A program made the translations under genes and the position numbers. Below, in pieces: positions 22,236 through 33,600 of a stretch of 64,000 nucleotides of DNA (position 1 is its first letter; each line of letters opens with the position of its first letter). Under the pieces are notes generated by a model. It worked only from the letters and a program-made list of their open reading frames with translations. It did no database searches and was not told where the DNA came from. Origin of the DNA: Lasiosphaeris hirsuta. Taxonomy: Eukaryota; Ascomycota; Sordariomycetes; Sordariales; Lasiosphaeriaceae. The stretch covers positions 1,736,001 through 1,800,000 of the forward strand of contig JAUKUA010000005.1 in assembly GCA_030549175.1 (NCBI GenBank), given 5' to 3'.

Positions 22236-23243
22236 ATTGGCTTAATAGGGCGTGGTGTTTTGGGTCGGGTAGTAATGGATTCTCGTGGTTGCCTGCTGCT
22301 GCGACTGACGCTGGTGCTGCGATGTTGTGATGTTTGTGTTGCAGTGAAATGCGCGAAGCGTTTGGATTCCACCGTGGCGGCCCAGCGTTCGAGGCTGGGG
22401 TTTTGTGCTGTGAAAATCGGGTTCGTCTGATGGCGGGCACAGCTGGGCCGTTGGTTTTGCTTCTCGGTCGGCCGCCAGAAAATTGGGGAACAGTGGTCAA
22501 GGAATCTCAAGCCGCCATTGGGATCCAATCCCCACGAGGCTGAAGCGGCTGCCACAGCTTCAATTGACATGGATTTGTCTCAATCCCAGCCTAGCCTACC
22601 TGAGGTAGGGTATATAAGTACCTGCTTTCCGATTGTCCTGCAACGGAGAACGGTGCGGGAAATTCACCTACCGGGAATATGCGAGGAATGGATACACTAC
22701 TGCTAGGTACCTAGGTAGTGGATGTGCATATCTCGCGAGTCACCACAACCACCACCGCACATGCATTCCTTCTCTCTTCTCTGTGGCTGTGGTCAAGTCA
22801 GTTTCAAACACAGGTTAACAAGCCGTACCTCTAAAGGGGTCTTAAAGTTTTGATAGGATTTCCAAAGGCATGGGGCTATTTTCTGTGGAATCCAATAAAA
22901 TGCGTTCTCAAGGCTGCGAGCATACCTTCCACTTAGGTCACCTGACAATGACGTCGGCACTTGCGAAGTAACATCGGGTTGTGAGCCATTGTCAAACATG
23001 ACACATAAACCTTTCGGTCTTCAATATAAAGAACGGGTCAGTTGATGAAAGATCTACAAGTGAAGCGCTTACTCAGTCTTCGATCTGGTTTTCTCTCTCC
23101 AACACTGGTAATTCACCTACAACATCATCACCGCATCTTGGCACTTACTAGTCGCCACCTGAATTTGTCGACTTTTATCAACGTATCAACACAACACACA
23201 TCCAGATACATTTAGCTTGTCGCGTGTTTGTCGAGTCAAAAAC
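22236..23243. other. Bidirectional promoter region, arp8 / conserved 230-aa gene
   Basis: About 1 kb between divergent genes. Includes a 12-bp perfect palindrome CTAGGTACCTAG (22703-22714) and an AT-rich leader at 23040-23240. A minus-strand frame 22570-22049 overlaps arp8 exons in another frame and is not coding. Confidence 0.55.
22703..22714. repeat. 12-bp perfect palindrome CTAGGTACCTAG
   Basis: Perfect self-complementary site in a divergent promoter, with further AGGTA words beside it. Function unknown. Confidence 0.7.
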
Positions 23244-23936
23244 ATGCCTCCAATTCGTGTTTACACCGAAAGCCCCATCGTTGCCACCAAGGCATCTGGT
23301 GTCACTCCTCAAACCGCCCTTTCCGATGAGGGAGATGAGCAGACTCGGGCGCAATCACAGCCTATACTGGCTGATACCAGCGCACAAACACCTACAAGCA
23401 CCCAGAACACACCCAACTACGCGCCCATCCCGGCCACGCCGACACGTACGCAGGCGCTCAACGACGGCCCTCCACCGCCACAGCCAGGTGCCGTCCCGCA
23501 CCTCCCAGTCGCAACAGCAACACTACCTCCGCCCCCAAAGGCAGGGGAGAAGTACCAGCCCCCGAAGCCAACCGTTCAGCTTCCCGGCGTGACCTACCCG
23601 CCTCAGATGTCCATACCCGCGCCTACCGCACCCTACTCTCAGCTCGGGACCGCGACCGCCTCAGCCCCGTCGTATTCTCTGCCGGGCCATCTCCCGGCCT
23701 CCGCCGGCGTCGGCGGCAGCCTCTCTCATCCTCCGGGATACCAGCAAAATCCCAATGCCTCTGGGCTTGACAGGTATCAACAAGACGTCCAGAAATCATC
23801 CCTCGCCTACGATAGCCGCGACGAGGGGGTCAGCGACGACGGGGTCTGGAACTCGGCGAGGAAGTGGGCGCAGGCTGCTGGGGAGAAGCTCTCTGCTGCT
23901 GAGGACGAGGTGTGGCGGAGGATCAACAAGAAGTAA
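23244..23936 (+). CDS. Conserved fungal protein of unknown function, Pro-rich
   Basis: Single-exon 230-aa protein starting MPPIRVYTESPI at the ATG at 23244; the frame is open a little further upstream but without an ATG. Residues 1-150 are Pro/Thr/Ala-rich and disordered (PPPPQPGAVPHL and similar). The C-terminal 60 residues are better ordered: GLDRYQQDVQKSSLAYDS, then WNSARKWAQAAGEKLSAAED and EVWRRINKK, which form an amphipathic Trp-containing helix. I do not recognise a named domain. Composition, codon use and a clean start support a real gene. It is divergent from arp8. Confidence 0.75.
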   Translation: MPPIRVYTESPIVATKASGVTPQTALSDEGDEQTRAQSQPILADTSAQTPTSTQNTPNYAPIPATPTRTQALNDGPPPPQPGAVPHLPVATATLPPPPKAGEKYQPPKPTVQLPGVTYPPQMSIPAPTAPYSQLGTATASAPSYSLPGHLPASAGVGGSLSHPPGYQQNPNASGLDRYQQDVQKSSLAYDSRDEGVSDDGVWNSARKWAQAAGEKLSAAEDEVWRRINKK

Positions 23937-26900
23937 GGAGGCTAACCAAGGAGCTTTACTAGCATTGTCCAGCTGCGGTAGGGTCTGTATCCTATAGGGA
24001 TAGCATAGGCGTTCATACTGCCGGATTTTTCCATAGTTTTCAAAGGTGCCTATGTGTATTCTCGCTGCTATGAGGGGGCACTACGGCCCCGCCCCTTTCG
24101 ACAGCGTACGGTGTGGTAGCCCTCTTAAAGGGCTACATACTAAGTGAAGGCTTGAAAATGTATAACAAAGGTAATGATAAACAGCCGAGTCTCCCTTCGT
24201 GTATGAGTATAGTACCTCAGACACCGGAGGGGCCCTTTTCAAGGCCTTCAATTGTGTGCATCGAGTGTCAAGCAAACACTAGGTCGACCTTACATATGAT
24301 CCAAACTTATCAACCTTTGGTGCAATATCTGAGCAAGAGTCTAGGCAGGGTTCAGGTGCTTCCTCTCAACCTCAACAACCAGCTTCCGCTCGGAGATGAC
24401 CCTACATACAAATGCCATGCGCTCTCCAGGCTGATAAGGCCCTGTTCACGCCTCTCGTGGAGTCCTCTTTTACCTTCAGGGCGGCACTTGCAACCATCTT
24501 GGTAAAGACCACGATAGCCTCCTACCGACTGTCGATCATTTTGTACCTCGAGCAGACAACAAGCCCACACCATTTCGTCGAACTGGCGATCCGAGTATTC
24601 CACAGGACAACATGTTGTATATTTTGCTATTATGGCTCTCCTCGACATCTGACGACCTGTCGGTTGGGTCGCAATGTAGCTGAGATTTTGATTCATGGTT
24701 TGGTAATAACTATTGGTAATCAAGATACCATTCACCTACCGGGATAATAACTCCGGCATTCCCTCAAAGCCCAGTGGCCAGACTTCAAAGGGAGATAAAA
24801 TAGCCGACTGTAGTGCTTGCAGACGTGCAAGGTAGTTGCTATCTCAACAGGAAGTGGGACTAGTGTTATGAATTGTTCCGATATTTTTGGTTCCTCGGGT
24901 GAAGAACATGGTCTTTGTTTGGTATTCCCAAAGATTGTCTTGAGAAACGACTTTTTTGGCCGGGGTGCGTTGGCTGCCCCCTTGGACGTGGCTTCGTCGC
25001 CCATGTTGGCTGACTGTCATTCAGGTGCAGCTCAGATCTCGTAAACGCCGAGGATGGAGACATTTATAGTTATATGGGCAGAGTCTCGGTTCGGTCCACT
25101 CAACTTATAGATGCTCGGTGCTCTCAGGCTCCCCATGATGATGTGCGTGGAGATATGGTGAGCATGGTAAACTCAAACTGAGCGCTTTCCAAGATAGCTG
25201 CCGGTGACCGGAACTTCTTTGCCCCAGGTGACCAGTTGAAGTTGCATGAACCATGGTACGTACGCTGGATGGGAGTAGAATTATCATGTGGCATGGCATC
25301 AAAGTACGACGTGGTCAAGATGCCCCTGTTGTTTGTTGGGCCGAAACCGTTATCTGTTGAGAGTGCCCCAGAGCATTCTTGAAAGGTAACTAAAAGTCTC
25401 TTGGAAAAGCCGTCAGTCAAAACGATTTCCCACCTATTTACTGAAGCGAATTTACTTCAAAGCTCAAGGGTAGAAAGTTCGGATTGTTCTTCCTACAACT
25501 GACGCGGCGTTATCCTCTATGTGCACCAGGGAATATACCGGCGAGTTCCCCAGAATACCCTCGACTGTGAGAACAGGGACAGACTAGACTGCGATATTGA
25601 CTGTCAAATATATCGATCACTGGTGCAACGGCGTCACCTCCATCCCACACATGGTGTCAGACACTAGCGGGATAGAGACGACTGGCAAATAACTGCATGA
25701 TAGAGAGTGTTTGAGTTGAGCTTTAACTCATTTCCACCAGCACGCCTGCTTGCCAACCGGGCAATAGACCAAGAACAAAACAATCCCTACTAGAATCCCA
25801 GCGAAACGCATAATCCGAGATAACCACCTAGAGTTATCTATCTGTGCATATGCAAGGACAGGGCATTTATGGACAGATGCGGCTGTAGAAAAAAGCTGAT
25901 CATGACCGGCAAGACCCTTCTGTATATTGCATGTAGGGCCCGGCAATCACGGCTAGCCACTTGGCTACTCGACAACTAGGCACCTCGATACACCTAACAT
26001 GGCCACACATCCTCGACCTGATTAGGAAGGCGTAACAACATGTACAGTACGTATTGCGCGCCATTGTGTAAGTCCCGGCAAACACTCGTGCCTGGTTCAA
26101 TACTCGTTCAATGTTCCAGACGTCCATAGAAAACCTAGGTGCCTTAGGTTGGTGACTAGGTCGTCCAACCTGCTCTGGGTTTGCTCTGGGTTTGCTCGAA
26201 CTGCTCCCAATCTCCCATCCGCAGGATCAAGAGATCGGGTAAAACTACCTTCGGTCTGTGTCAGGACTTTGATTAGATATTGGTGCCTTGGCGTTGGGAT
26301 ACTAGCCTAGGCTACCCTACAATGAGAATGTCGGAGCGGAGTAGAAAAATATGGAACTCAATAAGCCAGACAAACCTAAGCCGAGCTACCTTAGGTAAAA
26401 CATCTTGGGGATTCGGAATTGTGGATCGTCTAGCGGGAAACGCTAGCGATCAGGACTTTTGTCGTCAGCGGTGATGCAAATCAATTTACGCGTCCACGTC
26501 ACGGATGTGTTTTTGGCGCGTAAGCTGCTCCCACCCTCTCCCTTCACGAGAAATGTTGCCGTCTCCCTGCAGATGCGGCTTGTCCCATCTCGTCGCCTCT
26601 CGCTGGCTCTCACCCTCATGCTAGCACAATGGTTCGCCAGGCTGACAGTAGGCTTGTCGTTCCCGCGGCCCCGGCGATTTCAGTAGGTATGTATCGCGTC
26701 ATCATTGGCCTTGTCCGATCTTCATAAGAGCCGAGTTATAGGCCGCCGGGGACGGCTAAAGGCGAGATAATTTCCCAAAGCGGCGGGCATTGTCATGCAT
26801 CGCGGACCCAGGCCGGCCGGACGGACCCTTGCTCGCGGGTTGGCCGGAGACCCCACAGAACAGGTCGTCGAATCTCTGTAGAAGAAACACTAGCGTCCGA

Positions 26901-29900
26901 GCGGGGAAGGTGGAGGGAAGATGGCGAGGATTAGAAGACCGAGAAATGGCAACCCAGTAGGCCGACAGGCTTCCAAATGTTGTGGGAGTACGGCACTGCG
27001 GTGGTGTGGCGTTTTTCTCCATCCCAGCTTGTTGGTGACGGTGCTGACGAAGAGCTCCCCATTGCGCTTTCGCGCGGACTGGTGTCCAGAGAGAGGCGCA
27101 GGGTGGGCGAGGATGCAGGTACCGGACCGACTACTCGCTGGTCCAAGAAAGGAACAAGTAGGGCACAGGCACAAGCACAGGCACAGCTTCTTGGTCAGCC
27201 AACAGCTTGGATAGCATGCAAGGCAAGACACTGAGTTCTCTCAGGACCTGCTGCTCCGCGAGAGGCTGCATCGATCCCCGCAGCTTCCCTACTCGAGAAC
27301 CAGCCTTATAAGACTACTCCATTATTGCTATGTATATCACAGCAGATGCACCCGATGGCGCTACCGAACTTAAGATGGCCCCATATAGCGGATACCGCCA
27401 CTTGACGAGGAGGAAAGGGTAAACAGCAGCGCGGCGGGAGCGAGAAGCCTCAAGGCAGACACAACTTGAACATGAACCGGCCGAGCGGGTCAGGATTCGT
27501 GGGTCCGTTGCTCGATTTGGGAAACAACTTGTTCTCGTTCCCGTCTCGTTCGTGTTCAGACCGATGTTCAGCCAGAAGTTTGGTCGCGCACAAAGAGGCG
27601 GTGTCGCAATCCATTGAGCCCATGTTTGGAGGGGGGGCCAAGAGAGATTTGGAAGAGCTCAGGAAACACACCAGGAGCAAGGAAATGGTTCGAGGTTTCA
27701 CTGGATCATCAATCCCTCGTATCACGTCTCTTACACGCCCAAACACCGAGCGACGTGGACACTAGACACAGCCGCGAGGAGTGGATTGGGGGTGGGTGGG
27801 AGCGAGAGAGAAAGAGAGTGGATGGGTAGGGGGATGCGCCGCCATGACAAAGTGATCAACAATCATTGAGAGACTCGCAATTGGCTTGGTGCCGGGCAGG
27901 GTTTGGCAGGTTTGGCGACGACGGGCGAGTGAGCGACCGTTCCGCTGCAGCCTTGCGACTGAGGGGGACAAGAAAAGGCGCGGGCATCCATGGACGGCTG
28001 GACAGAAGACTTCGGAGAGTTGGGATCTGGATCTCGACAGAAGCCGGCAGGGGATTGGAGTTGCAATGGGTGGAGGTGCGCGATGGCTTTTTTGGTCAAG
28101 GCAGACGAAGTGGGCAAGGTGGAAGAGGTGGATGCCACGCGCGTGACATGGGCTTGAGCTCTGCGACAGATCTGAGACAGTGCCAACCCCTGCCGGTCCC
28201 TGTCCAGGACCGTCCAGTCCCTGTTCAGCCCACCAACTGCGCTTTCCCGCGAATCCCAGCTGTCTCCGCACCCGCAACTGGCCTGCAGGCTCGTGCAGCA
28301 ACCCCTGCAGCCGCTTACCTCAGCGACGAATCACAGCGCAGCTCGAATCCACCGCGGGGTCGACCTCAAACGACGCTGCCCCGTGCGGGACGAGTCGCGT
28401 CTTTTCTACTCTCTTGTCTGCGTGCTCCATCGTCGCCTGCTCCAACGACACCTGCTCATTGCACAGGGCGAGCAGCCCACACAGCGCCGCCCGCAACACC
28501 TGCTCGCTGCTGTGATGCCCTGCATTTGCATCCCACCAGTGTGCTCTACCAGACTAGCTCTAGGCGCCCTCTCTATAATAGATTGTGGATTTGTGGTATG
28601 TATCCGTCCACGTATCCCAGTATATCCCGTCTGGTGCACATCCGGTTCCCGCGCTTGCACAACAAAACATGACGCATCTGCGCCGTCTGTTCTGTCACTC
28701 ACCCGTGCCCCCGAGATGTTCCTCCAGATTCCAGATACCCTGGCGGGAAGCATGCTCTGCACGGCTGTTCCTCCAGCCTTGCGACCTTGCGCGCCACCAG
28801 CTGGAGACCCGTCGTACCAGCCATTCAGAGCCGCAGAGCTTGTGTTCACCTTTCCCTCCTTGGCTTCCCCGAGCATGCCTTACATACGTGCTCTGCAGCG
28901 GGTAAAATGCGAGGCGGCGACTGACTGACAGCTTACAAAAAACCCTGTGTCTCGGTGTACGGCTGCTAGCTGATGTACATTACGAGCCTCCTCTCGTTTG
29001 GGTTGCCTCACGCCGAGCTGAGGACAGGCAAAGTTCAAAGTTCCCCGCTGTGCCGTCCCGTGTCCCCGCATGGATTCCATCTCACCCAACGACGATAGTA
29101 GCGCCAGAAGCACCAGCAGTTGCAGCAGTGCTGGCAGCGCCAGTGCTGGAGTGGCTGCATCTTGGGGATCTGGGGACTCAGGTCGAGGCAGTGCGCAAAC
29201 AGGAGACCCAGGACTGAAATCCGGATCTGAGATGCCAAAACGGCGCCCGACGTGAGATGCGGTCTTGCCAAACATGCTCGACCATGATCTTCGCTGCGCC
29301 GTCTTGGTTCGCCTTGGCTGGGTGGCAAGTTTTCTCTGCATGTCCGAGCACCCCTCGCACCCACTGCGACCCTCTGAAATAACCTACAACGGATTTACCG
29401 TGCAGAAAGTCTGTTGATTGTGCCAGGATGTCGACTCAACTGGTAGAGTCTCGATAGGGTCCAAAGCTCAGAATCTAGATGCGCCGTGCCGGCCTGTGTC
29501 AGACGAGTAGCGAGGCCATGGATTGTCCGTGGGTGCCGCTGTGGCAGCGGCCCAGCTGTTTTGTTTTTCCAACGCTTCTCTGCTGGGTATGCTTAACTCT
29601 GTCCGGGAGCGTCCGAGTGCGGTTCCGCTCATCTGGCTTCTAGCGAGCACTTGGGGGGCCACTTGCGAGGCATGGAGCTGAGACAAGCCACCTCCTCGGT
29701 ATCTCTTTCTCTCTACCCAGCCCACTCCGAGCCTCCACACGGCCGCGTCCTAGTCAGGTACAGCCTCGACTTTCTCACCTTCTTACAGCGTGGGACGAGG
29801 CTCGACACCTTGGTTTCCGTTGCCTCTGGAAAATTCTTACCTTTTCTCTCTTCGTACGTCCGAACCGCGTCCGCCAGATTCCTGCTAGCACCGTCCTGGC

Positions 29901-31131
29901 CGCGCTGCCTAGGCCCACCGGGTTTTGGAGTTCGGACTTAGACATCTGGGGAGCCCTGTGATCGGTGTTTTACCCTGGCTCCCCTTCTTCCCAAAAGAGA
30001 TATCCTCAGCCCAGTCCCTGGTTCGCCCACGTCTTTCACACACGCCGCGCCAGCTACCCCCCGTGGTCGATGGGTACTGCGTAGATGCTACCCTGAGCGG
30101 GCCTTGCCCACCCTGCTGTCGCCTGCCAATCCTGCCTACTCTGCCCCTCATGATCCTTGCTGCTCGTCCCCCTCGTCCTTCGTCCCTCGTCCCCCCTCGA
30201 ACCTAGGCCAAGCACATTCTCGTACACCACATGTCCTTCTTGTCCACAGACGCAGTCAGGTTTGTATCAAGAAATCCGGCTTAGCTCCTACCGACGTTCC
30301 GAACTTGACCGTGCTGAGATATAGGCCCTGCTAGGATGACCACCTGCTGGCCGGCACTACTTCCCTAAATTTTTCTTTTATACCCCCAGGGTCCTGCGCC
30401 GCCCCGCCATCTGGGCCTCTTTTTGCTCCCTTCGCGTCGTCCCACACCCCCCATAGCCCACACTGGTTTGCCCTTCTCGTCGTTGCCCGTCGCTCCTTTT
30501 TCCGAGTCCACATGCCCTAATGCTTTTTCTCTGATATCGGTCTCTGGTCTATAATATACCAAGAGCTGGCTCTCTTCCCCCTCTCCCTCCTTGGCCCCCT
30601 AGGATACCAGTGTGAACGGCTGTCTAGCGAGTTGGCTATCATACAACTCACCACACTCCTTTTTTTCTACACCCGGAACCTCGACAGTCCAGTCCTTACT
30701 CGTCTCGAGTACTTCTCTGACATACCAACGACCCGTCAGCGTTGACACTCTTTTCCTCCCCGTGAGGTTCCACGATCCCTGACGTTTCACCGAGACGCCC
30801 AAGATACTTTTGCCGAGATTCGTTCCGGATATCTACGCACTCCTTTCCATCCCTCCATCTACGATCAAGAGACGCCCTCTTCGCCTTTGTTGACCAGACG
30901 CCGACCGCCGTCCTAGACCTAGCCATTTTGCGCGTTGCATTTCCTTGTGAGTTACGACGGCCCAAGGGTGCCTCATGATACACAAATCGGCACGCTTGCG
31001 TAGTGGAGCCGCCAGCGGGCGCTCGACCACCAGGAACAGATTCCGTCCTGGAATTCATGCTAACCACCCACGGCCGCGCCCAGCTTCCGGTCAATAATAG
31101 ATTAACCGCACACTCCCTCGTTTAAAGTCTT
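23937..31131. other. 7.2-kb gene-poor region upstream of the Rua1-like regulator
   Basis: No supported gene. 24000-26500 is visibly more AT-rich than the genes around it. Minus-strand open frames at 25459-25124 and 25004-24732 look more protein-like than the rest but lack recognised domains. About 28150-30600 is pyrimidine-rich on the plus strand, as seen in long leaders and promoters of fungal regulators. Short repeats such as CACAGG/CACAAG (about 27155-27185) occur. No terminal repeats, transposase or reverse-transcriptase motifs were seen. Confidence 0.55.
24732..25004 (-). CDS. Possible small protein (uncertain)
   Basis: 90-codon ATG frame starting MGDEATSKGAANAPRPKKSF and continuing LKTIFGNTKQ. 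The N-terminus has plausible amino-acid composition, but the rest shows no domain and the C-terminal third looks random. It could be the first exon of a split gene, a decayed gene or chance. No homology basis. Confidence 0.2.
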   Translation of the reverse strand: MGDEATSKGAANAPRPKKSFLKTIFGNTKQRPCSSPEEPKISEQFITLVPLPVEIATTLHVCKHYSRLFYLPLKSGHWALRECRSYYPGR

Positions 31132-33600
31132 ATGGCTATGGACTCAAGTCAAGCCCAGATGTACGCCGTCCCCAGTTACCAGCGCCCGTGAACCAGGAAC
31201 GCAGGACTTACATAGATATTATAGACGGCAGCAAATACAGATACCTTCCTTCGCTTTCAACAGCCCCAATAACAAGTTCAGGAGAGACGTCCCGCCGCCA
31301 CGCCCGACCCCCATCGTCACCATGAACGGGAACAGCATACCGCCAAAGACCGAGTCAATGTCGACGCCCCATGGAGTGTGGACGACACCGGCCACCCAAG
31401 GCATGAGGCCGCGGCCCGCCACTATCCACGAAGGCTTCTCATACTGCATGGGAGAAGGTTTTGAGGGTGTGCCGGCCTGGGACTCCTCCTCGATACAAAT
31501 ACAGCACATCCCCAGCGACACAATGTCATCCAGGCCCATCTCCGTCCACCAAGAGTACTACCCTGCAACCACGATGGAGAGCAGTGAGTGCTATAGCCGG
31601 TACGGCAACGTCGGGGGGCTAACGGTCCTGTCAGACACGTGGGCACAGAAGCCCTGCGAAGAGAGTCTAGAGATACCAGGACTGGATGGCGACATGACAA
31701 TCGGGCAAGCATACACGACTGACGAGGCTATTCCGATTCTCGACCTCAGGTACTCGGGTCCTCCGATGGATGGTGACTCGATGAACTTCGACGGCGGGCT
31801 GAACCCACGCAGGATGTCGGGCTCGTCCTTTACAGTTTCCACATCGGGTGGTCTCTCAGACATGCCCTCGTACGAAGACTTTTCCGCTGCTCTCTCCGAC
31901 GCGCCGTCGTTCACCTCGGAATACCCGCCGCCGTCAAACCGAAATTCGTTGATGTCATCCACGCAACTGTCCCCTGTGGCATCACCGCGTATGACGCCCC
32001 AGAGCCGATCCGAATTGGTACGGACGCAGAGCAGGGGCAGGGCGTCGCCGTCACCACGACCCGGTATGCGTGCCGCGCCATACAGTGTTGAGGGGGCCAG
32101 GAACAAGAGGTGGTCTACAGGCTCGTACGGCACAACTCCTAATCGACGGCCGTCCCCATTTGTCTACCACCACCCTCATGATCCGTTTAACCCTCACGCT
32201 CGCATGTCCTCGCGCCACTCTTCGCCCACAATCGCTCACGGACAGCTACCCCTGAATTTTGGTAATTTGCAAGCAGCACAACAGCATCCCTATCTTTTAA
32301 GTAATGGGCCGGCCTTCCATCGCAACAGTATGCTTTTGCCTTCGCAGTTACCATCACATACCTTCCATCCCGATGCGCACCAGTTCGAGACGCCGCCCCC
32401 GCTGCTTTCCCATGGCCTTTTCCGAATGCTTCAGAGCAATGCCGATCCTCACTCGTTGCATGGTCACTACACGGATCTATCGGACCCCCCAGATCTGTAC
32501 GCTTCACTACACGAAGAGCAGGTGCCGCCACCGCCAGAGGACATGAATCCTACCGACCAAGATCTTGTTCCCCATGAGCAGGAGTTGAGGTTTGACGGCG
32601 ATCTGTACACACCCAAGTGGGTACGGGGCCACGGCAATAAGAGGGAGGGCTGGTGCGGAATCTGCAAACCTGGTCGATGGCTTGTGCTAAAGAACTCGGC
32701 TTTTTGGTACGACAAAAGTTTTACGCACGGCATCAGTGCGGCTACGGGCAACCCTTTTCAAGAGCCGCAAGAGACTCGACGCATGGATGGCAATCCTGAT
32801 GTGTGGGAAGGACTTTGTGGGAGTTGCAATGAGTGGATTGCGCTGGTGAGCAGTAAGAAGAAGGGGACAACGTGGTTCCGACACGCATATAAGGCAAGTT
32901 TCTCACTTTCACATGTTTGAATATGCGGAACCCGCGGCTAACGGTCGTTCAGTGCCATACACACCCGAAGATCAAGGATGCACCGAAACGCCGGAGGGAG
33001 AGTAGTCATACGCGCAACCTCGCTGCGTCAACTATGGCTAAGCCTAAGACGGAGCCTCTGACACCTCAGATGACGCCTGCTGCTTCTGTGGCAAACACGC
33101 CAACTCCAGCTCAGGCTCAGCTCCAGGCGCAAAATCAGATCCAAGGGACCTCCCAATCCCCCAACGCCCAGCAACAACAGCGGCAGCAACAGCAGGAGCA
33201 GGAGCAGCAGCAGCAGCAGGAGCAGCAAGATCAGCAGCAGCAGGATCGGCAACAGCAACTGCAGAACCAGCAACAATTGCAGCAGCAACATCAGCATCAT
33301 CAGCAGCAACAGCAACAGCACCAGCACCAGCACCAGCACCAGCATCAGCACCAGCAGCATCAGCACCAGCAGCACCAACACCAGCATCCGCATCAGTCGC
33401 AACCGCTGCCGATGCCTCAGTACCAACATCAACATCATGAGCAACATCAGCATCAACATCCACACCATCATCAACTTCAACAACAGCAGCAGCAGCAGCA
33501 GCATCACCCCCAACTTCATGTGCAAGTAACATCGGCTCCTCCACAGCCTCAATCGAGGCCCGCAATCACGCCGCTCGAGGGGTTTCCCAACATGATCTAA
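31132..33600 (+). CDS. Rua1-type transcription regulator with long Gln/His tract
   Basis: Three exons: 31132-31187, 31264-32893 and 32953-33600, 777 aa. The short first exon (MAMDSSQAQMYAVPSYQRP) splices in frame to PNNKFRRDVPPPRPTPIV, ahead of an internal ATG at 31322 that is an alternative start. A Ser/Pro-rich disordered body leads to a conserved C-terminal domain (about 455-590): GWCGICKPGRWLVLKNSAFW, then GLCGSCNEWIAL and FRHAYK-CHTHPK. Its Cys/His pattern matches the Rua1 C-terminal domain (PF14616, formerly DUF4451). Rua1 of Ustilago activates ustilagic-acid genes; the role here is unknown. Intron 2 (32894-32952) appears to be GC-AG (AAG|GCAAGT) and sits just before a Cys/His ligand group. 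A Gln/His tract follows. Confidence 0.85.
33169..33525 (+). repeat. CAG/CAC repeat encoding poly-Gln and Gln-His tract
   Basis: About 350 bp of imperfect CAR/CAY codons inside the Rua1-like gene, coding Gln runs and alternating His-Gln. The antisense strand gives a spurious Leu-rich frame. Length may be polymorphic. Confidence 0.95.

Noticed and set aside
22049..22570. 173-codon minus-strand frame at the arp8 5' end
   Set aside because: Overlaps arp8 exons 1-2 in a different frame; spliced arp8 explains the sequence better.
27155..27185. CACAGG/CACAAG words as a CRISPR-like or satellite array
   Set aside because: Too short and imperfect; no spacers; the context is eukaryotic.
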